From Eutrophocola sp049446715 (GTDB lineage Bacteria; Pseudomonadota; Gammaproteobacteria; Pseudomonadales; Pseudohongiellaceae), in NCBI GenBank assembly GCA_049446715.1, contig JBMTQX010000002.1:68390-132389 (forward strand): a stretch of DNA of 64,000 bases, in the 5' to 3' direction. The notes under the pieces were generated by a model. That model was not told the origin of the DNA, did no database searches, and saw nothing but the letters and a program-made list of their open reading frames with translations. This document shows, in pieces, positions 1 to 7,455 of the stretch (within the stretch, counting starts at the first letter, position 1; each line of letters starts with the position of its first letter). The position numbers and the translations under genes were made by a program.

Positions 1-442
1 CTTCATTCATGATGAAGTCATACAGGGCGCGCATATCCTGTTCGGACATCTTGGCGTAGGACGGGTATGGCATGGCGGGATACATGCGAGTACCGTCGCG
101 CTTCACGCCGAAACGCATGGCGCGATCGAATTCGTCAAAGGAGTAGCTGCCGATTCCGGTGGCAGGATCCGGCGTGATATTGGTGGTGTATAGGTTGCCG
201 AGCATCGGCACGTTCATTCTCAGGCCGCCCGCGAGTGGTTCACCCTCGGGAATGCTGTGGCAGGCAACACAGTTGCCCAGCCTGGCGACATATTCACCGT
301 GTGAGATGCCGGCGGCGGCTGCCTGGGCGGAACTGTCGGTAGCATAGGTGGAGTCAGTGGCCACGGCGCCTGAGTCGCAACCTGCCACCAAGGCAGAAAA
401 GCAACCAATGACCAGTAACTTTCTGTAATGTCTGAAAGGCAT
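1..442 (-). CDS. c-type cytochrome lipoprotein, C-terminus off the left edge
   Basis: Reading the minus strand from an ATG at 442 gives a continuous frame that leaves the window after about 147 residues. It starts with a signal sequence ending in a lipobox-like ALVAGC (Cys about 22), then a low-complexity linker, then a heme c motif CVACH at about 58-62. The downstream pattern (AGGL, TTNITPD, GIGSYSFDEFDRA, YPAMPYPSY) is typical of cytochrome c subunits that accompany membrane-bound alcohol or aldehyde dehydrogenases. It would carry electrons at the periplasmic face of a membrane. Only the first heme domain is visible; these subunits often have two or three. The partner dehydrogenase, if any, is not in the window. 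The gene is divergent from the hydroxyacid dehydrogenase at 644. Confidence 0.8.
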   Translation of the reverse strand, partial: MPFRHYRKLLVIGCFSALVAGCDSGAVATDSTYATDSSAQAAAAGISHGEYVARLGNCVACHSIPEGEPLAGGLRMNVPMLGNLYTTNITPDPATGIGSYSFDEFDRAMRFGVKRDGTRMYPAMPYPSYAKMSEQDMRALYDFIMNE

Positions 443-643
443 AAATTTCCCCTGAGCGTCTTATTCTTGTGGTAGGACGGAATTACATCAGATTACCATC
501 ATCATTTGCAAAATAACATCTCTAAGCCGCCTCCAGCCGCGCAATCCGTGGCTTGCAGCCAGAATGGTTTTCCTTGTGGGCCAATTCTTCTATGCTTGGC
601 TGGCCGTATTACCCCGTAGTGGCTGTAACCAAGGAGTATTCCG

Positions 644-1612
644 TTGAGCAAACCCAAGGTACTTATCACCCGGCGTTGGCCGGAAGCTGTTGAAAAGGCC
701 ATGGCGGCCATTTTTGACGTGACCCTCAATATCGACGACGAACCGATGTCCCGCGCTGCATTACAACAGGCCCTGCGGAATTATGATGCGGTTTGTCCCT
801 GTGTGACTGACAGCATGCCCGAGGACCTGTTTGCGCTGGATGACTGCAAAACACGGATCATTGGCAATTACGGGGTCGGCTTCAACCATATCGCCGTCGA
901 TGCGGCCAAGGCGAAGGGCCTGGTCGTGACGAATACTCCGGATGTGCTCACAGATGCCACGGCAGACCTGGCCATGACTCTGATGCTGATGCTGGCACGA
1001 CGTGCCGGCGAGGGCGAGCGCCAGTTGCGGGCCGGCAAGTGGCATGGCTGGTACCCGACCCACTTGATGGGTACCCAGGTTACCGGCAAGACCCTGGGCA
1101 TTGTCGGCATGGGCCGTATTGGCCAGGCCATGGCGGAGAAAGCCCACTTTGGTTTTGGTATGCGCATTCTGTATCACAACCGCAAGCCGATCCCGCCGGC
1201 CGAGTCCCGCCGCCTGCAAGCCGAATACTGTGCCGAACTGACCTGGCTGATGAGCAAGTCGGATTTTGTCGCCATCCATTGTCCCAGCAGTCCGCTGACG
1301 CGGCACATGATCAACGAGAAAACCCTGGGCTACATGCGCCCGGAGGCTTTCCTGATCAACACCTCGCGTGGGGATGTGGTGGAAGAGCAGGCCCTAATCA
1401 AGTTCCTGGAGAAGGGACTCATCGCCGGGGCCGGCCTCGATGTCTACGAGCAGGAACCCCGGGTGCCTGAAGCCTTGCTGAAACTGGAAAATGCTGTGCT
1501 GCTGCCCCATCTGGGCAGTGCCACCGAGGAAATCCGCGTGGCCATGGGCATGCGGGTACTGGGGAATCTCAACGCCTTCTTCAACGGTGAGCCCCCCCCG
1601 GACCAGCTCTAG
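644..1612 (+). CDS. D-isomer-specific 2-hydroxyacid dehydrogenase (glyoxylate/hydroxypyruvate reductase-like)
   Basis: A 322-residue NAD(P)-dependent 2-hydroxyacid dehydrogenase of full length. The Rossmann motif GMGRIG is at 155-160, and the catalytic triad is visible as Arg242 (NTSRGD), Glu271 (EQEP) and His289 (LLPHLGSAT). The family reduces 2-oxoacids such as glyoxylate or hydroxypyruvate; the exact substrate cannot be read from sequence. The start is a TTG preceded at good spacing by AAGGAG (631-636), so no upstream ATG is needed. It stands alone: the next gene is convergent and the previous one divergent. Confidence 0.9.
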   Translation: MSKPKVLITRRWPEAVEKAMAAIFDVTLNIDDEPMSRAALQQALRNYDAVCPCVTDSMPEDLFALDDCKTRIIGNYGVGFNHIAVDAAKAKGLVVTNTPDVLTDATADLAMTLMLMLARRAGEGERQLRAGKWHGWYPTHLMGTQVTGKTLGIVGMGRIGQAMAEKAHFGFGMRILYHNRKPIPPAESRRLQAEYCAELTWLMSKSDFVAIHCPSSPLTRHMINEKTLGYMRPEAFLINTSRGDVVEEQALIKFLEKGLIAGAGLDVYEQEPRVPEALLKLENAVLLPHLGSATEEIRVAMGMRVLGNLNAFFNGEPPPDQL

Positions 1613-1628
1613 GCGCGTGCTGCTTCTA

Positions 1629-2339
1629 TCACGCGAATATTTCCGCCAAGAAATTCTGCATCGCCTGCCATGAACGCTTGTCGACATTACTGCTGTACAT
1701 CATGCCGTTCTCAGGCATGTTTGCCTGGGGATTGGTGAAGGCATGAGAGGTGTGGCCGTAGGTATGCACCTGCCAGTCGGCCCCGGCTTCGGTCATTTCT
1801 GTTTCCAGCGCCAGCACGCTTTCCGGCGGCACCATCGGGTCATCATGGCCATGTAATGCCAGGATCTTGGCCTTGATGGGTGCGTTGGGCAAGTTCTCTG
1901 CGGCCCCAAATAGGCCGTGAAAACTGACTACCCCCTTCACATCTGCCCCACTGCGGGCCAGGTCCAGCACGCACAGACCGCCAAAACAGAAGCCGATGGC
2001 CGCGATGCGATTGGTATCCACTTCTTCCTGCTGTCTCACGGTATCCAGCGCCGCCAGCAGACGCCGGCGCAGCACACTGCGATCTTCCAGGAACGGTGTC
2101 ATCAGGGCGCTGTTTTCCTCCATGCTCGTGCCGAGCACGCCCTTGCCGTAATTGTCGAGGGCAAACCCGACATAACCGAGTTCGGCCAGCGCTTCCGCTT
2201 TCTGGCATTCAAAGCTGTCCCGGCCACCCCAGGCATGGGCGATCAGCACAGCGGGTTTCTTGCCGCCTTTGCCGTCATGGGCCAGGTAGCCTTCCAGCAG
2301 GGTGTCTCCATCGTGATATTCCACTGTGCGGGTTGCCAT
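1629..2339 (-). CDS. dienelactone hydrolase family protein
   Basis: A 236-residue alpha/beta hydrolase. The nucleophile elbow is GFCFGG with Cys118, the cysteine typical of dienelactone hydrolases rather than the usual serine. The acid lies in HGHDDPMVP and the histidine in YGHTSHAFTN. The family opens cyclic esters in aromatic degradation, but many members have unknown substrates. A longer open frame reaches 2408, but the ATG at 2339 is preferred because it has a GGAG ribosome site just upstream and begins the conserved MATRTVEYHDG. It converges on the hydroxyacid dehydrogenase with a 16-base gap. Confidence 0.85.
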   Translation of the reverse strand: MATRTVEYHDGDTLLEGYLAHDGKGGKKPAVLIAHAWGGRDSFECQKAEALAELGYVGFALDNYGKGVLGTSMEENSALMTPFLEDRSVLRRRLLAALDTVRQQEEVDTNRIAAIGFCFGGLCVLDLARSGADVKGVVSFHGLFGAAENLPNAPIKAKILALHGHDDPMVPPESVLALETEMTEAGADWQVHTYGHTSHAFTNPQANMPENGMMYSSNVDKRSWQAMQNFLAEIFA

Positions 2340-2535
2340 GGTGATGCTCCGTTCAATCGTGAAAAAGGTCAGCATTATAAACACGCAAGGGAAAGTGATT
2401 GAAACCACTCCTGGGGGCTGTTGAAAATCCGCAGGGGGTGGTTTACTTTGCAGCTACACTGCGCGCTTGTGCTGCGACAGATCACAACAAGAACAAGTCC
2501 GAAAAACCACAACAGCATTCGACAGAGGTAATCCC

Positions 2536-2967
2536 ATGGCCCAGCAGGACAGCGTACCCCCCATCGTTCAGGAGTACGCCTTCACCATGCGCATCGAGAG
2601 TGAAGGCCTCATTGAATTCCGGGGGCCGATGCGCAGCCGCACCTTCGAGCCGACTAGTGGCGGTGAAATCTGGGGACCGAAACTGCAGGGCAGGGTGGTT
2701 CCGAAAAGCGGCGCTGATTATGCCAGCAACGAAATGATGGATGCCCATATGATGCTGCAGGCCACCGACGGCACCTGGATCTACATGAACCTGCTCGGTT
2801 ATGAGCACAGTGAGACTGACGCCGGTGATACCTATTTTCGCGTGGCGCCGTATTTCGATGCCCCGACCGGCCCGCATGAATGGCTGTCCCGCACGGTGTT
2901 TGTCGGTATCGGGGAGCGTCATCACAATCCCGATCATATGATCATCCATTGCCACGCCATTCTGTAA
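2536..2967 (+). CDS. DUF3237 domain protein, copy 1
   Basis: A 143-residue protein without signal peptide or membrane segment. It matches the DUF3237 pattern: EYAFTMRIE at the start, a GGEIWGPKLQGRVVP block, GADYA, a WIYMNLLGYEH block, and a C-terminal PHEWLSRTVFVGIGER. The function of the family is unknown; the fold is a small beta barrel. The ATG at 2536 is chosen over an in-frame start at 2467 because it has an AGAGG site and matches the length of the neighbouring paralogue. It lies 25 bases before copy 2. Confidence 0.85.
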   Translation: MAQQDSVPPIVQEYAFTMRIESEGLIEFRGPMRSRTFEPTSGGEIWGPKLQGRVVPKSGADYASNEMMDAHMMLQATDGTWIYMNLLGYEHSETDAGDTYFRVAPYFDAPTGPHEWLSRTVFVGIGERHHNPDHMIIHCHAIL

Positions 2968-2992
2968 ACAGACCAGCGACGAGGAGCACACC

Positions 2993-3454
2993 ATGGCAGA
3001 CCTGCAAATCCCCGGACTGGAACTGGAATACGCGTTTTCTGTGACCATTTATTTTGCCGAGCGTATCGATTTCAAGGGACCGCGTGGCGGCAAGGGCTAT
3101 GTGCCACCGGCACGAGGCGAGGTCTACGGCCCCCTGCTCAACGGCCGCGTTGTGCCCTATAGCGGTGCCGACTACGCGATCTTTGATGACATCGCCACCA
3201 CTGGTATCAAGGTCAACACACACTACATGCTGGAAAGCGATGACGGTCACTGGATCTATATCAACAACCGCGGTTACCTGCATCGCACCCCGGATCACAA
3301 TACCGGCGAGGTGAAGCTGTATTTCCGCATGACGCCGCTGTTTGAAGCGCCCTTTGGTCCTTACGAGTGGATGTCCCGCACCATGTTCGTCGGGACCGGA
3401 GAACGCCTGACCGATCCTGATCGTTCCCAGTTCACCTATTACCGGGTGCTGTGA
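2993..3454 (+). CDS. DUF3237 domain protein, copy 2
   Basis: A 153-residue paralogue of the preceding gene with the same block order: LEYAFSVTI, RGEVYGPLLNGRVVPYSGADYA, HWIYINNRGYLHR, PYEWMSRTMFVGTGER. It has a strong GAGGAG ribosome site. Its TGA stop overlaps the ATG of the next gene by one base, so the three genes at 2536-3888 are probably one translationally coupled unit. The tandem duplication suggests a hetero-oligomer or two related ligands; that is inference. Confidence 0.85.
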   Translation: MADLQIPGLELEYAFSVTIYFAERIDFKGPRGGKGYVPPARGEVYGPLLNGRVVPYSGADYAIFDDIATTGIKVNTHYMLESDDGHWIYINNRGYLHRTPDHNTGEVKLYFRMTPLFEAPFGPYEWMSRTMFVGTGERLTDPDRSQFTYYRVL

Positions 3455-3888
3455 TGAATCCCGTTGCCAGCCGCCGCCAACTCCTGAAACTGGCCTCGGG
3501 CCTGCCGCTGTCACTGCCGGTCCTGGCTTTGGCTGATGTCCTGCCTGATACGTTGGCCCTGCACGCAGTGGCCTCGCAACCCACTGAAGCGGGAGCTGTC
3601 CGCGACACCCTGGTGCTGGTCGATACCGGTATCACGAACTTTGCCGGCGATGGCTATTATGTCTATCCCGACTGGGGCAATCCGGTCATCTATAATGTGA
3701 GGGCCCGGGCCGGGCGTCTGGCTTTCCATTATCCCGGCAGCAACTTAGACAGCAACAAACCGCTCTGGACCATGGCAGCCAACACGCCGTTACATTTCAG
3801 CGGTCGCGTCGAAGCGCTGGTTGATGCCCGCATGGCGACACCGGTCAGCCTGCCGGTGTTGTCGGTACCTGCCTTGCCGGTAAGGTAA
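3454..3888 (+). CDS. Tat-type exported protein with S24/LexA-like C-terminal domain
   Basis: A 144-residue protein. The N-terminus has a twin-arginine-like stretch (SRRQLLKLA) followed by a hydrophobic segment, so export is likely. The rest reads like the autopeptidase half of LexA and phage repressors: SQPTEAGAVRDTLVLVDTG, then GDGYYV, NVRARAGRL, LDSNKPLW and FSGRVEA. In that alignment the Ser position may be kept (SQPT), but the catalytic Lys position appears to be Arg, so protease activity is doubtful. No helix-turn-helix is present. It is translationally coupled to the second DUF3237 gene. The S24 resemblance is my reading of the pattern and needs a profile search. Confidence 0.5.
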   Translation: MNPVASRRQLLKLASGLPLSLPVLALADVLPDTLALHAVASQPTEAGAVRDTLVLVDTGITNFAGDGYYVYPDWGNPVIYNVRARAGRLAFHYPGSNLDSNKPLWTMAANTPLHFSGRVEALVDARMATPVSLPVLSVPALPVR

Positions 3889-3922
3889 TACCTTTTCAGG
3901 CGGTACCCCTGCCGCCACAGTT

Positions 3923-4501
3923 ATGTCCCAGCCCCCCGATTCCCGGTCACTGACCGACCTGCTGGCCCAGGTGTGCCAGTGCCGTCACTGTGAGGCTGAT
4001 CTGCCTCTGTGTGCCAACCCGGTTCTCAGCGTGAGTGCCTCTGCCCGGGTATTGATCATCGGCCAGGCCGCGGGTACCCGGGTCCATGTCACCGCGGTAC
4101 CCTGGAATGATCCTTCCGGTGACCGGCTGCGGCAGTGGCTGGCTATTGACCGCGAGACGTTTTACGACAATCGCCGCATCGCTATCATGCCCATGGGCTT
4201 TTGCTAACCGGGTAAAGGCAAGTCCGGCGACCTGCCGCCCCGTCCGGAATGCGCGCCGTTGTGGCATGAGCAGCTGCGGGCCTGCCTGCCCAACGTGCAG
4301 CTGACCCTGCTAATCGGGCACTGTGCCCAGCAGTACTGCCTCGACCGGCAGCACCGCACACTCACGGCACGGGTGGCAGCCTGGCGTGACTGCCTGCCGG
4401 ATTATTGGCCCCTGGTGCATCCCTCGCCGCGCAATACCTACTGGCTACAGCAAAACCCCTGGTTAGAGACCGAACTGGTGCCTGGCCACCACCTCCTGTA
4501 A
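3923..4501 (+). pseudogene. uracil-DNA glycosylase family protein, broken by an in-frame TAA
   Basis: One reading frame of 192 codons matches a COG1573-type uracil-DNA glycosylase: CRHCEADLP, VLIIGQAAG, GDRLRQWL, a GFC-P-GKGKSGDLPPRPECAP block, TLLIGHCAQ, and the C-terminal HPSPRNTYWLQQNPWLE. A TAA at 4205-4207 interrupts it exactly where the family has tyrosine in GFCYPG, so a single TAC to TAA change explains the break. The frame continues without further damage, so the mutation looks recent. As written only 94 residues would be made and the C-terminal catalytic half would be lost. A sequencing error cannot be excluded. Confidence 0.8.
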
Positions 4502-4560
4502 GGTGATGATCTGTATGGTAAAAAGTGATAAAAAAATTTCCTGAACACGGGCGCGGTTCT

Positions 4561-4588
4561 GTCAACGCAACTGTGATTGGTGCGTTAG
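4561..4588 (+). promoter_or_regulatory. candidate ECF-type promoter of the sigma factor operon
   Basis: GTCAAC (4561-4566), 16 bases, then CGTTAG (4583-4588). An AAC-containing -35 and a CGT-containing -10 at 16-base spacing are typical of extracytoplasmic-function sigma promoters, which are often autoregulated. It sits just ahead of the ECF sigma gene. This is pattern only. Confidence 0.35.
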
Positions 4589-4610
4589 AGATATACCAAG
4601 TAGCTGAATA

Positions 4611-5279
4611 ATGTGGTGGCAAAGATACATGACAAGACCATTCTCAGGCTTGCTGGCAGGCGCCCCCGGTGTCAGTGACCCCCCCGTAATGCTGGGCTAT
4701 GATAATTCCAGCGAAGAGAGTGAACGCGGGAGAAAAGCGCTGGTACAGAGCCGCGCCTTGGACAGGTTTCTGGGCTCCGTCGAGAAACGGGCATTTCGTA
4801 TCGCCCAGATTGCCACGAGCAATTCCGATGAGGCCTTCGATATCGTGCAGGATGCCATGTTCAAGCTGGTGGAAAAGTACGCGAGCAAACCGGAGTCGGA
4901 ATGGCCTGCCCTGTTTCACCGCATCTTGCAAAGCCGCATTCGCGACTGGTACCGGCGTAACAAAGTCAGAAACCGTTTCCGCTCCTGGCTCGGCAGCAGC
5001 CTGGAAGAAGACGAAGACCCCATGCAGACGGTTGTCGATGAAGGCGGCAGAAGCCCCGAGGAAATCCTGCAGCTGGGGCAGGGCATGGCGGCACTGGATG
5101 TTGCCTTAAACAAGCTGCCTTTGCGGCAACAGCAGGCTTTCATCCTTAGGGTGTGGGAAGGCCTGAATGTCCGTGATACGGCAAAGGCCATGAAATGCGC
5201 AGAGGGCAGCGTCAAAACCCATTATTCCAGAGCGGTTCACAGTTTGCGTGAGACCCTGGGCGAGCACTGGCATGACTGA
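4611..5279 (+). CDS. RNA polymerase sigma factor, sigma-70/ECF family
   Basis: Up to 222 residues. Region 2 is visible as DEAFDIVQDAMFKLVEKY and ILQSRIRDWYRRN, and region 4 as LPLRQQQAFILRVWEGLNVRDTA...CAEGSVKTHYSRAVHSLR. There are no regions 1 or 3, so it is an ECF-type factor that redirects RNA polymerase in response to an envelope or other stress signal. The start is uncertain: in-frame ATGs at 4611, 4629 and 4689 all lack a clear ribosome site, and the conserved part begins near 4689 (MLGYDNSSEES). The stop overlaps the next start by 8 bases, so it is coupled to the putative anti-sigma gene. Confidence 0.85.
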   Translation: MWWQRYMTRPFSGLLAGAPGVSDPPVMLGYDNSSEESERGRKALVQSRALDRFLGSVEKRAFRIAQIATSNSDEAFDIVQDAMFKLVEKYASKPESEWPALFHRILQSRIRDWYRRNKVRNRFRSWLGSSLEEDEDPMQTVVDEGGRSPEEILQLGQGMAALDVALNKLPLRQQQAFILRVWEGLNVRDTAKAMKCAEGSVKTHYSRAVHSLRETLGEHWHD

Positions 5280-5673
5280 ACACAACAACACAGACAAAAC
5301 CGAACTGCAGGGCACCGAAGAGGCCTTCCTGGGCCAGGTGCGGCAAGAGCTGGACCGCAGTTGCGACCGGCTGGATGGCCATACCCTGTCGCGGCTGAAC
5401 TCGATCCGCCATGCTGCGGTTGAACACGGTAAACGCCAGCAGCGGTTTCCAGGCCGCGCCATGCTGGCCCCGTTCGGTGGCCTGGCCACAGCCTGTGTGC
5501 TGGTGGTCGTGGTATCCCTGTTTTACCAGCAGCCGGAGCCCTCGGGACAGGCGCTGCCGGACAATCGGACAGCCATCGAGGATCTGGACATTCTGACTTC
5601 CGCTGAAAGCCTGGAGTTCTTTGAAAATCTCGAGTTCTACCAGTGGCTGGAAGAGAATGAAGCTTCCGTTTAG
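5272..5673 (+). CDS. DUF3619-like single-pass membrane protein, candidate anti-sigma factor
   Basis: 133 residues: a soluble N-terminus (EEAFLGQVRQELDRS, LDGHTLSRLNSIRHAAV), one membrane segment at about 66-85, then a short acidic periplasmic tail (SAESLEFFENLEFYQWLEE). This matches the DUF3619 pattern and is the layout of a membrane anti-sigma factor. The ATG at 5272 lies inside the sigma gene end, so translation is coupled. The anti-sigma role is inferred from position and topology; there is no ZAS zinc motif. Confidence 0.7.
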   Translation: MTEHNNTDKTELQGTEEAFLGQVRQELDRSCDRLDGHTLSRLNSIRHAAVEHGKRQQRFPGRAMLAPFGGLATACVLVVVVSLFYQQPEPSGQALPDNRTAIEDLDILTSAESLEFFENLEFYQWLEENEASV

Positions 5674-5938
5674 CGGTATGGTCTGGATGCTCGCGATGGC
5701 CTCGGCAGCGCAGGCCCAGAAAGCGGTAGAGACCGGTACCGGCGTCGTGGAAGCGGAGTCCCGGTTCCTGTTCATCAACATGCTGGAATTTCTCGGCGAA
5801 TTCGAGACCAGCACAGGAGAGTGGATCAGTCCCGATATCCTGGCCGACGAGGCGTTCACCGATCTCGACGGCGCCGGCACACAAACCGGCCACAATGGCA
5901 GTGTCCTGTCTGCCCCGCCGGAACAGGATGACCAGTGA
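5657..5938 (+). CDS. small exported protein of the sigma operon
   Basis: 93 residues starting MKLPFSGMVWMLAMASAAQAQ, a clear signal peptide, followed by an acidic mature part with LFINMLEFLGEFETSTGEWISPDIL. It overlaps the end of the DUF3619 gene by 17 bases and ends on the start codon of the DUF3106 gene. I do not recognise a named family. The FLGEFET stretch and the conserved location between DUF3619 and DUF3106 proteins suggest a fixed periplasmic component of this regulatory unit. Confidence 0.65.
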   Translation: MKLPFSGMVWMLAMASAAQAQKAVETGTGVVEAESRFLFINMLEFLGEFETSTGEWISPDILADEAFTDLDGAGTQTGHNGSVLSAPPEQDDQ

Positions 5939-6516
5939 TGATGAACGGCACCGTAAAAGCGATACTTGAAGACACGAAAATGATACTGAAAAGACCTGTT
6001 GTAGCCTTGCTGCTTTGCCTGCTGTCCCTGACCGCGATGGCACAGGAGCGTGCTGGCGGTGTGGCCTGGGATGACCTGCCGCAGGATCTGCAGGGAATCC
6101 TAGGCCCCATGCAGTCGCAATGGGATAGCCTGCCGTCCCAGCGCCAGGAGCGCCTGCGCAACGGCGCGCGACGCTGGCAGTCACTGAGCCCGGACGAAAG
6201 GGGGCTGGTGCAGCAGCAGTTTCGCGGCTGGATGCAGCGTTCCCCCGAACAGCGCGAGAGGATCCGCAACCGCTTTGACCGTTTTCAGGGTATGAATCCC
6301 GATCGCCAGCGTGGCATCCGCAACCGCTTTGAGCGTTTCCGCGACCTGCCGCCGGAGCGCCAGGACGAATTGCGCCAGCGGTTTGAGGAAAATCGGGAGC
6401 GCCGGGATGCCCGCATCTCGAATCAGTCGCCGCGCCCCGGTGCCCGCCCCGGCAGCCGGCAGGCGCCTGCACGCACTTCCCAGTCGCGTCCGCAAACACC
6501 CGCCCCTAGCCGCTAA
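5938..6516 (+). CDS. DUF3106 family exported protein
   Basis: Up to 192 residues with a signal peptide (PVVALLLCLLSLTAMAQ). It is followed by a run of short helical repeats rich in Arg, Gln and Glu (RWQSLSPDERGLVQQQF, RFQGMNPDRQRGIRNRF, RFRDLPPERQDELRQRF), the DUF3106 pattern. The tail is Pro/Arg/Ser-rich. Each repeat pairs an aromatic-Leu/Met turn with P-E/D-R, which suggests a Spy/CpxP-like helical periplasmic protein that could sense or chaperone proteins; that is inference. The start is ATG 5938, overlapping the previous stop; an internal start at 5980 is possible. Confidence 0.75.
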   Translation: MMNGTVKAILEDTKMILKRPVVALLLCLLSLTAMAQERAGGVAWDDLPQDLQGILGPMQSQWDSLPSQRQERLRNGARRWQSLSPDERGLVQQQFRGWMQRSPEQRERIRNRFDRFQGMNPDRQRGIRNRFERFRDLPPERQDELRQRFEENRERRDARISNQSPRPGARPGSRQAPARTSQSRPQTPAPSR

Positions 6517-6628
6517 AACCCGCACAACAAACTGAAAATTCTGGTTTATCAGTTGCGTTACCAGGGCCGGATCGGTCTCCATATCGGCCCATCATTTCTC
6601 CCGGTTTCACCACCGCAGGATAGCCACG

Positions 6629-7110
6629 GTGCAACGCAAATTCACAATCACCGCAAGCTGCGCAGGACTGCTCAGACAATTGTTGCTCGGCTGTGTGCTG
6701 CCGTAGCCGGTCCTGGTGCTGGCACAGGCTGGCTCGGCACCGCCACTCACCTTTGCCGAGGCACCGCTAATGCAGGAAGGCTGTTCCATACCGGCGGCAT
6801 CAGACCCCATGTTGCCGCGCGGCGTGCTGAAACTGGCCGAGCATGAAAAATCCTGTTGTGGGTGGAGTTGGTCAAGGGCCGGCTCAGTGTGCTGGAAAGT
6901 CAGCCCGAGGGCGGCATGGCCGTGCGCCAGGTGATTCCGGTGTCCATTGGTAAGAACGGGTTTGGCAAGGAGGTGGAAGGCGACCGCCGCACCCCGGTGG
7001 ACGTATACCGCCCGACCTTGTTTCGCGAGGACGAACAGCTCATCGATTTTTATGGCCTGGGAGCCTACCCGCTGAACTATCCCAATGTGTATGACCGGCA
7101 ACGCCACCGA
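6629..7110 (+). pseudogene. L,D-transpeptidase (YkuD) remnant with stop, frameshift and truncation
   Basis: Pieces of an ErfK/YkuD-type L,D-transpeptidase. From a GTG at 6629 a signal-like segment is stopped by TAG at 6704-6706. The same frame continues through LTFAEAPLM to LAEHEKS. It then needs a one-base shift near 6845-6856 to enter the frame reading LLWVELVKGRLSVLES, VIPVSIGKNGFGKEVEGDRRTPVDVYRP and DFYGLGAYPLNYPN. The family normally continues with the HG...SHGC catalytic region, which is absent; the frame runs instead into an unrelated tail (next feature). Three independent lesions make it a clear relic. Confidence 0.75.
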
Positions 7111-7260
7111 CCCGGGCTGGAAAACACAGTGGATTTCGAGCATCGGCACAAGGCGATCATGGACCGTTTCGGCCGCTACCCCCACCGCAATGCGGTGCTT
7201 GGCAGGTCCACCACGGCCGCAGAAGAGGCTTTTCTAAAGGAGCCGGGCTCCTCGTTTTAA
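7111..7260 (+). pseudogene. C-terminal tail of a DUF924 protein fused to the transpeptidase remnant
   Basis: About 45 residues matching the conserved end of DUF924 proteins: FEHRHKAIMDRFGRYPHRN, AVLGRSTTAAEEAFL, ending PGSSF. The rest of DUF924 (about three quarters of the protein) is missing. It is in frame with the preceding transpeptidase fragment, so the open frame 6856-7260 encodes a chimera of two unrelated broken genes. The join lies at roughly 7095-7115 and implies a deletion that removed the end of one gene and the start of the other. Confidence 0.7.
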
Positions 7261-7455
7261 CGCGGCATCAGATACTGGCGGCCAGTGCTGCCCGGACGGT
7301 TTCGGGGACAGGGTACCCTGACTCTTTTAGCAACCCGACCAAGTGCACAAACATTGTGAATATTCTAAGGAGTCACAAGGGCTTGCGGGCGATTTACTTG
7401 CTATGTTGCGCTGCATCATTATACTGCGCGTCATACCAAATTCCTGCAGTGACAC

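Noticed and set aside
2341..2408. Longer start for the dienelactone hydrolase (hydrophobic N-terminal extension)
   Set aside because: The internal ATG at 2339 has the ribosome site and the conserved family start.
5237..6499. 420-codon minus-strand frame across the sigma operon
   Set aside because: Arg/Pro/Gly/Ala-rich, no motifs, antisense to four overlapping genes with clear domain patterns.
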